From the NCBI GenBank assembly GCA_037975125.1, contig CM075855.1:85731215-85795214 (forward strand): a DNA stretch of 64,000 bases, read 5' to 3'. How positions within the stretch are numbered: the stretch's first letter is position 1; every line of letters begins with the position of its first letter. The position numbers were made by a program, and so were the translations under genes. Shown piece by piece: positions 21,406 through 34,661 of this stretch. The stretch is from Latrodectus hesperus. Lineage: Eukaryota > Arthropoda > Arachnida > Araneae > Theridiidae. The notes below the pieces were generated by a model. That model did not search any database. It had not been told where the DNA came from and saw only the letters and a program-made list of their open reading frames with translations.

Positions 21406-24400
21406 GAAAGGTTCATTTTTGTGAAGGAGAAAGTGAACCCCAAAGAAGTTTTTGTCTTGGACTCCCAATTAGGCTAAGTTGGGGCTTAAATAGTCGATAT
21501 TTAAAAATATTCACAATTTATTTAAATATTATGTCTATTATGTTTAAAGGAATATTTTCTTAAATAATTACAACAAACTTAGCAAGTAACAATTCGCGAT
21601 ACTTATGAGTACAGCATTTCAAATTTGCAGAGGAACAGAGTTTACTTATATTTTCAAATAGGGAAGGCTGACTTTATAAAATTACATGCTCACTCAGTGT
21701 TTAAACCAGACAATGATAGAAAAATTAAATTATTTTTTTAAACTTTTAATAAATATTATTTTAAAATTGTTTTTATAATAAATTTCTGTAAAATGCTAAA
21801 ATGCTCATCTAACAGATTTAGACTGTTTAGGGCAAGAAACTTGATATACAATAAGTAAGATGTTTATCAAGGTATCTTATCTAGAAGCAAATAACAAAAA
21901 TAAATAAATAAATGCATTTTGAATTATTTATTCAACGTGATACACTATTCATTCTTTTGAAAACTATATTTTACATCATATACTGCATATTTAATAACCT
22001 TACCATATTATAATAATTATGAAAACATGACACAATGAGCTTTAATAAAAAAAATAAGCGAAAGCTTTTCCTCTAATTGAAGAGATTATAAGCAATTTTC
22101 ACCGTTCCTATCTATGGAATTGGGTTAAAGTGTTTGTATATAAATTAACTTCGAGAAAATAAATATATTAAACAAATAATTTACATTTTTAAAATCTGCA
22201 GAGAAATTATTCTAAAGCATATTTGCTGGAATATTTAAAATAAGATTAATGTGTATTGTATTAAAAATGATAAAATTACAGAATATTGTAATACTTTGTT
22301 CCACAATTTCAGTTTCTACAATATATAATTTCATAATTGCAGAGATTTATTTTTGTTATTTTAGTTCGAAAAAAATACTTAAAAAACAGTTATTATTCAC
22401 CATTTTATAAATACTTTTCAGCATTTTTTGAAAGTTTTATTTTGAAAATTTACAATATTCAAGAGAATTTTTATTTCATGCAATTTACACTATGCTGACA
22501 AATTACAGCAAAACTAATTTGTTTTATACTGCTTATTTGGCTTAAACTCGGTGTACATACCAATTAATTAGTTCAAAGAAGAGCTGAGAAATCTTCTTGA
22601 AAACATCCCATTTTAAAATGTTCTTTGAAATTTCTGCAACTACGAAATGGAATATTTTCAAAGAAATTTTGTCGTCGCTGGAAGAATATTTTTCAATTCA
22701 TTAAAAAAATCGCTCAAAGTACACAAAAAGTATAATTTGCTTCAAATATTCCAGGTTTAAAATTTAAAGCCGTTTCATCTTTAAAATTTAAAAAACTAAA
22801 TCTTAAGAATTCATTTAAGATTTTAAGATTTAGTTTTTTAAATTTAAAAGGAAATTATTTCTTTAAAGGGAAACAGCAATTTTTTTGTGTTTAACGAAAT
22901 ATTATGTCTTTTTTACCTAAACAAACTAATTTATGTTAAAATAAAAGTACACTGCAATATTATTTATATATAATTGATATTTTTACCCTTTCACTATTTA
23001 TTTCTATCATAAAGCGAAGAAAGAATATTCCAATTAAAAATTTGCAAGAAATCCGATTGGCTTACATAAACAAAAGAAACCTTTAAAAAAGCATTTTATC
23101 TGAAGCTAAAGTAGCTCTTTTTCCTTACATCCTTTTTTCCTAACGCGCGCAGATATAATCGAGTTTTACAAATACTTGGGAAGAAGAATTGTGTTTATTT
23201 TTACAACGGAAGAAAAATCCGCAGTTAACACTGTTTCAACTTTTTCTTACAAAACTCAGGGAAAAAAAAATTCTTAATGCCATGGATAGAAGAGTCAAAA
23301 CTTTTCGCCTCTGTTGATTCGGCAATTGGAGCGTGCCATAAAAACTTCCACTCGTAGTTGTTTTTAACCGCAACGTTCTTTTTTTAAATAGCATACACAA
23401 TTGTCTTTTAACACATGTCTGTAAAAATATAAATAAAGCCATAGGTTTAATCAAAAGTAAAAAAATTCAAAATAAATTAAATTTCCTTTAAAAAAGCTGT
23501 AAATTCAAAGTAACATTAAATAATTATTTTTTCTTCACAAGATTCAAATTGTTAATTTTCAATCAAGTTTGTAAAAATGACAACTTTTCAAAAATATTTC
23601 GTATTGATAAGTAAATTATAGACAAAACCAGTGAAAAAAATAGTTCAAAAATTGGAATACAGTAAATAAAATTGATTAATAATCATTATCATTGATTATT
23701 AAATATCATTAAATATTTAAAAATTATTCGCTTGAATAGATGAAATATGGTTATAAATTAAATTTCTATGAATTCATATTTAGGTACATCAAATAAAATA
23801 CATAATTTTGCTTAAGACTGATGTCAATTTTCATCGAAAATGTTCTAATATAAATCAACTTTTTACTTTATAACAGTTCCTAAAAATATTTTTAAAAAAA
23901 ATTACTAGTCATAATTAATCAATGCTCCCAAGAAATAATAAGGTTTCTCCAATATTCTTTTCTGATAAAATGATCATCACAAAATAATTATTAAACGTTA
24001 ACATGGAAAAAAGTAAAATATTAAAAAAATGATGTTGAGAACAGCAGGGGGCTCCAAGGATTTCAAATCGACTTTAAAGCAAAAGATTATTGCAAAATAA
24101 AATTACGTCTGAAAATGGTGTTCTAAATTTTTAACGAGTTTTGTGAAAAAACTCGAGCTTACTCAATGCGAGCTATAAGCCTACGAGCATAAAGCTCCAA
24201 AACTGTTTCTGACATATTACTACAACTACTAAAATTAAGAAAATATTACACTACGAAGCATAAGATTTTTGATAATTTCCTGTAATTTGAATTTGTTCCC
24301 CGGCACTTTAATTATTTTCAGTAATTTAAATTGTAAGCCGACCACTTTAAAAGACAAAAGTTGCAATTCAACGAACTTCACGGTTAAAGTTTCTTCAATA

Positions 24401-25175
24401 TAAAAAAGATTTTAAGCGTTTGGTTGAATCCTTTTAAATTCTTGAAATTATCAATTTCAAGTAGAAAAAAATTGTTTAAAAAATAAGTGTTAAAAATCTT
24501 TAATTTTTGTCTTATTTATGTGGCACTTCATCGAACGATTTGAAGTTGTATGAAACAATAGTTCTACAAAAAGTAAAGTTCGCCGCTACAGGATATAAAC
24601 AACTAAAGTTTTAATGATAATAGGAAGAGGAGAAAAAGCTGCTAAGATAAGAAACTTGAAAAAAAAGTTTCTTTTTTCTAAGATAGGGGTCAAGGATGGA
24701 ATTGATTGTAAATTTCTTCCTTTATTATTCACGTCCTTCATTTTTTTTCATGGGTTTTTTAGACATGTTAATGAAATAATAATTGTATTAAAAATTCTTC
24801 ATTAAATGATGAATAATTGAATGTGACATACGTACATCGAATCTCTTATGATAAAAAAAGATGCTAGCATTAAAAAATAGAAATTTCATTAAAACTAATT
24901 GTACTCTAAGATAGCAATTATGAATGAGAAAGTTATTACGCGCTTTACAGAATAAAACAGGAAACATTAATTATAATTAGTCATAATAACGTAATAATAA
25001 TTTGGTTATAAAATTCTCATCATTTTTATTTATACAGAATGGTTATACTGTCTGCCTCTTTCTGACTGCTTTTATATTTTCGATTCTTTCTTATCTTTTT
25101 ATTTACTTACATTTAATATTTATCTTCTTGAATAACATAAATAATACAATTTATCAGAAATCATTATACAATTCA

Positions 25176-25179
<4 letters not shown>
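21406..25179. other. Very AT-rich, no gene seen
   Basis: About 3.8 kb with no exon, SINE or transposon recognised. It contains a long inverted repeat at 22784-22845. Confidence 0.5.
22784..22845. repeat. Inverted repeat, about 23-bp arms
   Basis: AAATTTAAAAAACTAAATC and its exact complement flank a 16-bp loop containing GAATTC. It can form a stable hairpin. No open frame. Confidence 0.75.

Positions 25180-25231
<52 letters not shown>
25180..25231. repeat. (TA)n microsatellite
   Basis: Uninterrupted TA dinucleotide tract of 52 bp. Confidence 0.95.
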
Positions 25232-25234
<3 letters not shown>

Positions 25235-27495
25235 TAAATGCATAATAATGATATAAAAATATATAAATACTTAAAGTAAAACATATGAACGGATTTTTCA
25301 AATTAAACGCATATTTGAAAATAATTTTTAAAAAAAGAATAAGTATTACATAAAAAATATCATATACTATTTCAATATTCATTAAAATTCTTATCATATG
25401 CTTATTGGTTATAACATCTCTGATTCAAATATATACATATAATTAAAATTAATAGAAGTGTTACACAGTCTAAAGTTCTGAAAACTACTTAAAGGTTTTA
25501 AGGAATACAGAATAGAATTTAAATTTATTTGCAAAAGAAGATTAATACTGCAAAATGAAAATTAACTATGATAAAATTATTTAATATTAAATATATATAA
25601 GAAAGGAAAATGAAAAACTAAATAAAAATTAATTATAAAATTAATTATTTAATATATGATATATCTAAGAAATAATGCATCCAAGGAAAAAGTTTATCGA
25701 TAGCAATTATTAATTTTGAGCTTAATTGATTGAGACTGTTAATGTCTTGACAATATTATTATAAAAATAATTTATGTAAAAATATACACTAAGTATAAAA
25801 AGTTTTGTATTGTGGATATTTTATGATTTTCAAAAGATTTATATGATTTTTAGTATTAAATTTGTGATACATTTATTTTAAAGAAAAATATTAAATCCCA
25901 TTCAAAATCGATTATAATTTAAAACAAATATTAAAAAATTTATTTGGCAACAAAAAATAAATAAATAAGGAATAAAAGAAAAGACCATATATTTTTTCAA
26001 AATTTTTATTAATTTGTGTGCGTGTGTAAGTGAAAATAAGCATTTTTTTTGGAAAGCTTATTTATATTTTCGCTATAAAATATTTAAATTAATAAAATAA
26101 TCTTGCATACATGCCTCTTTGTGGCACATTTCAATATGTGTAAGCCATATTTTATCCATTTGGAATAAGCTAATAAATTTATTTTGAATGAATAAAATGC
26201 TATATATTCGGGATCATTTGACTAAATTATAGTACACAATTCACACAGTAATATTTATTTTACAAATATTAGGGAAGAGAAAATTTATATTTGCTAACAT
26301 TTTTGATTATATGTTAACACAACTCAACTCAGCGTTTTATGGAATAACAATATTTCCTATAATTACATAGTGCGAAATGAATTATTTGAAGGTTACACAG
26401 AGGTAAATAAAATTTGAAGGGTACTTGATGAATTTTTTCCCCTTTTATATACACACGAAATAATAATCCACATGAATTATACACCCACAAAAATTATATT
26501 CACAACATAAATTCTGAAAAAATTAAAGATAAGCACTGAATAATTGCTTAAATGAATTATATATGTATCACTTTTTTGCATATGTTTATATATCACTTTT
26601 TGCATATATATATAATGTTTCAAAAATATAAGCAATTTATTTATACACGTTTCAGTTAATTTTAGTAATATGTCTTGGTAACGGAGCTCCAAAAAATATA
26701 TGGAAATAAATATTTATTAATTGAAAAAATATTACTTTAACATTCTTTTATGAAAGAATTGGAATTTTAGGGGTTTAAAATTCCAATTGGTACGTCAGAA
26801 GCATTTGACGTATCTTTCTTAAATTTCAATATGAGGACAAACCTTTCAGAAATGAAATCAAATATTATTTTATCATAGAATTAAGTAAATTTATTTTATC
26901 ACTTCTATGGAAAATTTCAACTTCTATTAATAGTACTTTTTTTTAAACACGTAAGTGTTATTAAGTAAAATAATATCGATTAATATTTTTTAATCGTCTC
27001 AAAATTAAAAAATATTAATCGATATTATTATTATTTTCTATTAAATTTCACCTTTTCCGGTAAGATAAATGTTATTTTAAAGTATGAAAAATGTATTATG
27101 ATGTGTTAAAATAAAGAATCATTTTAAATTTTTTCGCCCATATCAAGAAACAACTGTTAAATAATTATTTTATCATGAAGGTTAAATTTTATAATATAAC
27201 TAAAATCAAATAATTTCAAATTATGTATGAATAAAAATATATGATACAAATTTATTTCTGGATCGCATAAAAAATAATATCAGATATTAAAAATTCCTTC
27301 TTTATACAGGAAAGAAAGATCTGAAAATTAATTCGAATTATTAGTCTTAAAAATTATATCAGGTACAAAAATCGATTATTTGTAGGCAGAAAGATTCATA
27401 TAAAATAAAGTAAAGAACATTCATGCAAAAACTTTTTTATTGAAAATAATTGTGTGTTAAACTAAAACGAAAAGTATAAAAATTAAAACGGTTGT
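25232..27495. other. AT-rich, no gene seen
   Basis: Probably intronic sequence downstream (in the minus-strand sense) of the exon at 27627-27734. It contains a 26-bp perfect inverted repeat at 26969-27029. Confidence 0.45.
26969..27029. repeat. Perfect 26-bp inverted repeat
   Basis: Arms beginning AATAATATCGATTAATATTT are exactly complementary over 26 bp with a 9-bp loop. This is the longest perfect hairpin noticed in the window. Confidence 0.85.
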
Positions 27496-27509
27496 GGCGC
27501 CATCTATCG
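27496..27509 (+). promoter_or_regulatory. Possible CTCF-like site
   Basis: GGCGCCATCTATCG resembles the core of the insect CTCF consensus (GCGCCMYCTRSTGG) with mismatches at the end. It sits about 120 bp beyond the donor of the only convincing exon. Motif matches of this kind are weak evidence. Confidence 0.25.
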
Positions 27510-27626
27510 GGTTAGTAAGAACTATAAAAATTTAATTAAAATGATGTTTATGTGTTAAGGTTTATTGTTAGAAAATATAGAATGACGTAAAAAATATAAA
27601 ATTAAATTAAACATGTGACGACTTAC

Positions 27627-27734
27627 CTTACAAACATTTCGTGGCCATCCATTGATATTTGTTGGTCCTCAGTATCCGGTGTTTGCGGGGGCGGTTCGCC
27701 GCTAACTGAAGATTGTTGTGAAAGAGTTGGTGTT
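27627..27734 (-). CDS. Internal exon of an unidentified host gene
   Basis: On the minus strand this 108-bp exon follows a textbook acceptor (TTTTTTCTTATTTTCAG) and precedes a textbook donor (TTTGTAAG|GTAAGT). One frame is open through the exon; it uses one base before the first full codon and leaves two after the last, so both introns are phase 2 and the exon is skippable in frame. The 35 full codons start TPTLSQQSSVSGEPPPQTPD and continue with an acidic stretch ending in HEMFV. The peptide is Ser/Pro/Gln-rich then acidic, as in a disordered linker. GC content and codon use are clearly higher than the surroundings. I do not recognise the gene. The adjoining introns are at least several kilobases long and full of transposons. 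A second reading frame hits a stop and the third ends in TAA at the donor. Confidence 0.75.
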
Positions 27735-27833
27735 CTGAAAATAAGAAAAAACATTTATAGTGAAAATTTTTCTTTGATACAAATTCCACTTATATATATA
27801 TATCACACTTGTTTTTATGTTAATTATATAGAA

Positions 27834-30780
27834 CAGGGATATGGCGAACCTTTTTTGATGTCCGTGCCACAAAGTCATAAAAATTCTTTTTTAAATAGGC
27901 AATGTGCCACAATAAAATTTCATTCGAAATGTTAGCGTGGTGAAACTATAAGTAAGTATAATTAAATAAATAAATAAAAGCAATTCTTCTTTAAACAATA
28001 TTTTATTAATCAATAATTTACAAAAAGCAATATGCTAGAAAATAAAATTCACGTTAAAAACAATTGTTTTTAATATGATTTTTGTTGCTGTACACATGAT
28101 AAAGATTTAACATCAGGTTCATGTTTATTTAATTTCAACAGTACGCATGCGGCTCTACTTATCCGTCATTCTATACCTATATTTATTTTTTATAAAATTT
28201 AATTCTGAGAATAGAACTTCACATGCCCACGTGGATAAAAATATTGATAAAATTGCCTTCGCTAATATTTTTAAACAATAAACGTGTCAGGAATTGAATT
28301 CCATGTATTTTGATTTTCATCTTCTGGAATTATATTTATTTTATCCAATAATCGATTACTTTTAATAATTTCTAAATCATTTCTTAAATCAACAAATTTT
28401 TGGTTTAATATGGTTTTTGACTAAAATTCAACTCATTCCATTTCTAATTCATTAAAATTTAACCACTCAAAGACTTTTTAATTAAATTTTTCAAATGGCA
28501 TTGTATAAGGATATAAAACAAATTTTAAATTTTCTTCAAATTCTTTAAACTGCGTAAATTTTGCAGAAAATTCCTGAATCAGATTGAATTACCACTGAAT
28601 ATTTTTTCGTTAAGGAACTCTTTATTTGGATTTTCGTGACTGTCACTTTCAGGGAAAAAAATTTTGTATTCGGAAAATATTTATATGAATTTGAAGGAAT
28701 ATCGCGATTAAAAATCTGTAATGTGACTTCGAACGCTTTGATTAAGTCAAACATTATCATGACTGTTTCATTAACATCTTATAGTTTTATGTTTAATTCA
28801 TTTAAGTGAGAGCATAAATCAGTGAATAAATTTAACTTTGCCAGCCATTCTACATCCAATAATTGATTGTATTGGTCAATAAATGTTCTCATTATTTAGA
28901 AATAATCTTATATATTTCCTCCTAAAATTCTACAAATATTTGCAAAACATTTCCATGGCTTCACCAGCGTACATTATTGTACAAAAGTGAGCTATTGTAC
29001 AACAAGTTTACTTCGTTTAACAATTCTTGAAATTTTCTTTTATTTAGTGCCCGTGCTGATGTAAAATTGTTTTACTAATTTTGTTACAAAACTCAAAATA
29101 TCATCAAGTATTTTTAAACCTATTTTGGCACATAACGCTTGTTGGTGAATAATGCGCTGAAAAGCAAGAATTGTGAGTACAATACGTTTTGTAAATAAAT
29201 TTATAAATCCATTTTTTCCCGTCCAGTTAAGCAGCAGGTACCATAAGTTGTAACTGACAATTTTAGAAGGACATATTTCTCTTTTTTCCAATGCATCTAT
29301 AACTGCATTACAGATGTCAAATCCTTTTGTTGTTGTTGTTAATGTTGATAAACTCGTTAACACTTCTTTAATATTGTTTTAAACAAAAAATGTACAAAAA
29401 TTGATAAGCGAACAGAGCCTGTTACGTCGGTGGACTCGTCAAGTCAAATGGATATGAAATCGCAACTATATGAATTTTTTGTTGAAAATTTTCCACCATT
29501 TTAAAAATTCTGTCTTTCACTGTAATCCTAGCTATCGGTATGTCTTTAATTCTTTGGTTAATTTTTTCTTTGTTTTCGAAATCATCGAATAAGTATGGTG
29601 CACATTGGAGCAATCTTTAAAAATTCGCCTTCATAAAAAGGTTTCGCATATTTAGGAATAGTTTTTGAAACTTGATAATTAGCAGCAGTGGTGTTTGATT
29701 GAATTCCAATATATTTCATTAAAGAAGTAGTTTGAGCATTTTTATTTTTTAAGGCCCGTGATCTATACTCCTTTTGCTCTTCTACACTTCGATCGAGAAG
29801 AAATTCATGGTTCGTTTCATAATGCCGCTTTACTGAAGATGTTCTACAGACTACAGTTTTAGAACATAATATACAAATTGCTTTACTATCCTTTTCAATC
29901 CTACAGTATCTATCGGTCCACCAAGCTTGAAATTCTCTGCTACTACATGTTTCGGATAATTTTGATTTCTTCATTGAACTAACCATAGTAAGAAACTCTA
30001 AAAAAATATATTTTAATAATATTGTTATAAAATAAATTTATTCAGCATTCTTTTGCAAGAGCATATTTCGTCACATATTAAAGTGCTAAAAGTATTACCA
30101 ACACAAAAAAATAATAAATATAATTCAAAATAATTTTAATAATTATTTCTATATTTTATTCACAATATTAAAATATTTTATTGTTCAAAAATAAGCAAAT
30201 TAAATTATAAGTTTAGTAACTTTTAATACCTTAAGGTTGTTACAGGTTAAAACTTCAGTCGTGACGCAATATGTTCTTTCAAACGAATGTAGAATATAAA
30301 ATATGAAATAATATTTAAAAATATTTACCTAAAAATAACACTATATCTATTTACAATAAACGGTTCTATTTTTTAATAAGTCACTGATGTTTCAAAGATG
30401 ACGGTTTACTAAAAATGACTAATGCAGTCTGTCGTCTGATTCGAGCGCTGTGCCGGCAACAGAATGCAATAACACCAGAAGGCGAAAATGAATACGCAAA
30501 AATTTTCATCTATTTTGCATCTTCATATACTTCGCGAGAATTCATGCGAATTTATATAATAAAATGTGTAATTTGACTGTTCTAGTCAACATACTATAAG
30601 ATAGGTATTCAATACTACAAATTTATATCATAAATTATAAATTAAGTGTAGATTAATATTTAATTTTTATTCATTTCAATCAAAAAAGATAACTTATAAA
30701 AAAATATTGTTTTTGTGCGTGCCATCAAATTTTTCAAACGTGCCACTTGTGGCACGCGTGCTATTGGTTCGCCATCCCTG
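27834..30780 (-). mobile_element. Decayed hAT DNA transposon
   Basis: Terminal inverted repeats are CAGGGATATGGCGAACC at the left and, reverse-complemented, CAGGGATGGCGAACC at the right, with repeated GTGCCAC motifs just inside each end. The flanking 8-mers (ATATAGAA and ATATTCAT) match only at five positions, so the target duplication is decayed or absent. The 2.9-kb interior carries a transposase pseudogene on the minus strand. The left end lies 100 bp from the acceptor of the exon at 27627-27734, inside that intron. Confidence 0.8.
28140..29986 (-). pseudogene. hAT transposase pseudogene (BED finger, GTF2IRD2/SCAND3-like)
   Basis: The first 134 codons from 29986 are open and contain a BED-type zinc finger, CILC...H...H at residues 38, 41, 55 and 60 (C-x2-C-x13-H-x4-H), after FQAWWTDRYCRIEKD. 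Further pieces in order are IARITVKDRI, GFDICNAVIDALE, RIIHQQALCAK, KRKFQELLNEVNLLYN, VLYPYTMPFEKFN and finally WACEVLFSELNFIKNKYR, which corresponds to the C-terminal hAT dimerisation domain near 28150-28230. These are the landmarks of transposases often annotated as general transcription factor II-I repeat domain-containing protein 2. Many stops and frameshifts separate them, so no functional protein is possible. Confidence 0.8.
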
Positions 30781-31706
30781 ATATTCATCCATTGCGAAAT
30801 TGCGAATTTGACTGTGTGTGCAATTACATGGAAAATGCTTTTTTTCCCCAAGATTAAATTATTTCCACTTTTATTTTTTATAAAACAATAAATTGAGTTT
30901 TTTAAAGCATTTTTCATGTTTTACGGATTTATCTAATTATCATAAAAATAATTCTCAATTTTAAAAGCAAAATTTAAAATAGAAATTTTTAAATATGAAA
31001 CCAAAAATTTAAAAATGAAAAACTTAATTAAAATTAAAGGTAATTTTTAAATTGTTGAAACATTGGTTGCTAATTATATATAATCACAAGTAAGGAGAAT
31101 GTGCTTAAAAATACTATTTAAATTTATTATAACTAGGGAGGAAAATAAAAAACTTGAAAATATGGCTATGAATTTCTGTTTCAGTTTTTTTTAAATAATA
31201 ATTCTTTTAATTAAAATTTTTTTTCCTAAAATAATTTTTTAATTAGTTTTACAAAAACTAATTTTTTAAATTTATTGTTGCCAGGATGGACTGAAACATA
31301 CTTTTCATAAAGAAATACACTTTGTATTTCTTTATGAAATACAAAGTGTACTTCTTTATTATACAGTATTTATTATACATTTATTTTACTATAATTATTG
31401 ATTTATAACAGTCAATCAAATAATTGAAAGATGTAAATTACTGAAACAATTGGAAACCTTAAATTTAACGCAACAAATTGGCTTCTCATTATGTAATTAT
31501 TAATAATTAACACGAGTGACTTAAGCGTTTTATAATAAAAATAATTAATATTTCAAAATCTTTATTAAATATTTTTTTTGTCAAATCTGCTTAAATGTTT
31601 TTTGATACATGACAAACATACGGTAAGTGTGTTTGTGTTACCTGTTCTTATTTTACACAAATTAAGCTTTATTAACCATATAAAGTGGTTGTTTCTTTCC
31701 TTCCAG
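30781..31706. other. AT-rich, no gene seen
   Basis: It contains overlapping palindromes at about 31307-31360 built from ATAAAGAAATACA and ACACTTTGTATTT. Otherwise featureless. Confidence 0.45.
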
Positions 31707-31837
31707 CGGAGATCATGATTACACCACTTTATAACAACTCTCACTGGTTTAAAGTAACGTTAGACAACGTTTCATCTACGTCACATAGTATGGAGACGGC
31801 GCCGTCAATCCGACTTGTCGATGAATTTTCTGCCTGA
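31707..31837 (+). other. Candidate terminal exon
   Basis: A strong acceptor (GTTTCTTTCCTTCCAG) precedes CGGAGATC and an ATG at 31715 that opens a 40-codon frame, including NNSHWFKVTLDNVSSTSH, to TGA at 31835. Base composition is richer than the flanks and includes GGAGACGGCGCCGTC. An opposing minus-strand frame of about 68 codons overlaps it, so coding direction is unsure. I do not recognise either peptide. Confidence 0.25.
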
Positions 31838-31980
31838 CTTCAAATTGTATTCCTCGAGATGCAGCAAACAAGGCGAAGTTCACTATGGAATGTCTGAGAA
31901 TATTATCGAAGCTCATTTTGTACATAAAACGATTTCTTATAAAAGGACAAAAGCATCGGTTTGAGAAGCCGTTTCCCATT

Positions 31981-32033
31981 GATCAATCAATTGATTGATT
32001 GATTGATTTATTCAACAGATTGATTGATTTATG
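31981..32033. repeat. (ATTG)n simple repeat
   Basis: Interrupted ATTGATTG tract. Confidence 0.8.
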
Positions 32034-32190
32034 ATCGTGTTGATTCACGTTGTTAAGAGAACAAAAATAAAAGCAAAATGAAAGAGACAAAATATTCACT
32101 TTATGGTTAATTTAAAAGGCAAAGAAGATTTAAAATTTTAAAAGATTTCATTGATTAACAGAATTTTAAATTAATAATTGCAACATTTGT

Positions 32191-32588
32191 TGTTGTTGTT
32201 GTTACTTATGACACTTGGACAAGCCAAGCTCGCTATGCCTTTGGCTATGCGAATTTAAGTCAATAGGGAGCGTCTTTCGTTTCAATCAGAACACCACGAA
32301 GGTGAAAGCACGAAAGGCACTCTAATAAGATGCCTCGTAATTTTGAACCACGGTCAGGTGACGAGGTCACACCTGAGCTGGCACCCTCCTCTCCCCATCC
32401 ACGCCACACCAGCGGAAGGACTTTGGACGTCACATATTAACGTGGACACGTCCCCAACCCACGGAGTTCCAGCAACCCAGTGAAGGAGAGTACACAGTGG
32501 TCACCCTCCCAACCACTGCCCGAGGCAAATGATGCTTCACTTTGCTGAGCTTACGGGAAGCGGCGTGAAGCTACTGAGCCACTGGAGT
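32191..32588 (-). repeat. SINE, family alpha, full-length-looking copy
   Basis: On the minus strand it starts with a perfect A-box consensus (TGGCTCAGTAG), runs about 400 bp and ends in (AAC)n. Flanks carry the direct repeat AACATTTGT at 32182-32190 and 32589-32597. The B box is degenerate. The AAC tail is the same as that of the LINE copies in the window. Related pieces lie at 293-482 and 43432-43490. Confidence 0.75.
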
Positions 32589-32597
32589 AACATTTGT

Positions 32598-34661
32598 AAG
32601 CCATCTCTTTTAAATCTTTATGTCTTGCTTACGCCAACATCAAATTTTAAATTTACACCGCGTGATTTTTTAATTTTTTTAGAATATGAAACTTTAATTT
32701 GAATCAAGTACCATATTTCCTGTTTCTACATACGTGATATATCTGTTTACGGCAATGCAATGTGCAGGAAATTAAATGCAACGTATGAATATCATCCTGC
32801 ATTTGTATGCATCTAATTACAGAATAAGGAAAATACAAATGATTGTTTCTCTCTGTACATTCTTCGTCTCTCAAGTCACCCTTTCTCACACAACTGTACC
32901 TGTGAACCACATCTACCAATGGAAAACAAAATTAGACCGTTGAACGGCAAACTAATCACCAATAAACATGTGTTATGTTATCAAAGAACCATTAAGTTTT
33001 GTAAAAATAAAGGTACATAATATTTACTTTGCCTTTTGTTCAAAACGCTATTTTATCGAACAAATTATGGCCTTACATGTAGATCAATTAAAAAATTATC
33101 TAAGGAATTTATTAAATATTTAAGTCTGGACTCCTTTTTCAATGCATTACCTATCGGTGGCTTATTTGGAAAATCGAAAACACGCTCATTTTATATGATG
33201 TCATACATATTTTTTCTGTATCCCCAATGGTTACGCATAGATGAAAACGCTTAAAATGTGGGAAAGACCGTTCTTGAAGTGAACAAAGTTCCGTAACGTT
33301 TGTGCATCAGAAAATCAGTACAGTGAGCTATACTAAGCGGATTTTATTTATATAGGATTATTCGTTAAATCCCACTCTTACATTAATTTTTAAATAATGT
33401 TAAATTATAAAAGCTTTAAATTAAAGTTAAAACAAGAAAAATTGGTATAAAAATAATGTTTAATTCATAACAAAAAAAGATGCCACACAAAAGTAGCTCG
33501 CTGAAAGATGTTTTGGATGAATTTTAAGTTCATTGAATTAAATATTGATCATTATTTCGAAGACACACGAATAAGAAAAGCAGTATTTGTTAAAACATTT
33601 CGTAATTTCGTTAGCTATTAGCTGATAGAGAGAGTAGAATCCCGCCTTTCATACAGAAAAATTACTATATTATGACTTTCAGGTTAATGTTAAAAAGATA
33701 GAGTGAATTAATGTTAATCCTATTAACTTTTTATGCTTCATGTTGAGAAAAAAATGCTATCATAATCTTGGCGAAATTCCATGAGTGGTGATTTTCGCCT
33801 TAAACTCATAGATTTCGAACAAATAAACAAATGGCGAAGAAACATTTTTGTAATTAATGAATAAATAATACGCCAAGATAACGCCAACTATAAATTAATT
33901 TGCTTCAAAGAAGTTTTCAGAAGCGATGGTTTACTAATATTACCAAAACCTTTTATTAGAAGTGACCAAATTTAATTTATGACGTAATAGACATTTTACA
34001 TGCTTCATTACTGGGAAGCTCCTCTAAGTCGTCTGTAATTTAGTTACCAGGTGGCTGACTTCCGGAAAAGCCCCAAAGAAAATTAGATTTTCAATGCTTC
34101 GACTTCAATAAAGGATTTTTTACCTCGTATTAGAAAGTTTTTTACATTTATTTTTTGGCTTCTTTTTATTATCTGAAAGCAGTTGGAACTTATTTAGATT
34201 GAAGTCCTGTAACTTTGAACAAGATTAATTTACATAAAAAAAATTATATTGCTTATTATTTTAAATATATCACTGAGCAAAGAATAAAACTTAATGTGAT
34301 CAAAATTAGTTTTTCTAAATATTACCAGACAACACAAAGCAATATTTTTCTTTTTTTCTTTTCTTATATTATACATTTACATAGGTTTATGTCATAGGTT
34401 CTTAACCTTTTACAATTTTGTTTTGCAAAACACCCCTATAAACAGTTGAAAATAAGTTTTTGCCTTGGCCAGGGTCCATAAGACTCACAGTTTCAAGTAT
34501 AATTAGTAAATTATATTTTTTAAAAACAAATGTCAAATTTATAAAAAATTGGAGTTACGCTCATTATTCTACACATTTAATCCACAATCGTCATTCACTA
34601 CCATACCAGTGCCTCTTACTTTTTCTAGGCATTTCGACCGACCCATAGAAGTGGTAAATGT
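32598..34661. other. AT-rich, no gene seen
   Basis: No exon supported. The 72-codon frame 33036-33254 has no flanking splice sites that I trust. Confidence 0.4.

Noticed and set aside
21049..21477. Two frames giving repeated peptides
   Set aside because: Produced by the 52-54-bp minisatellite; the frame is broken by the 52-bp units.
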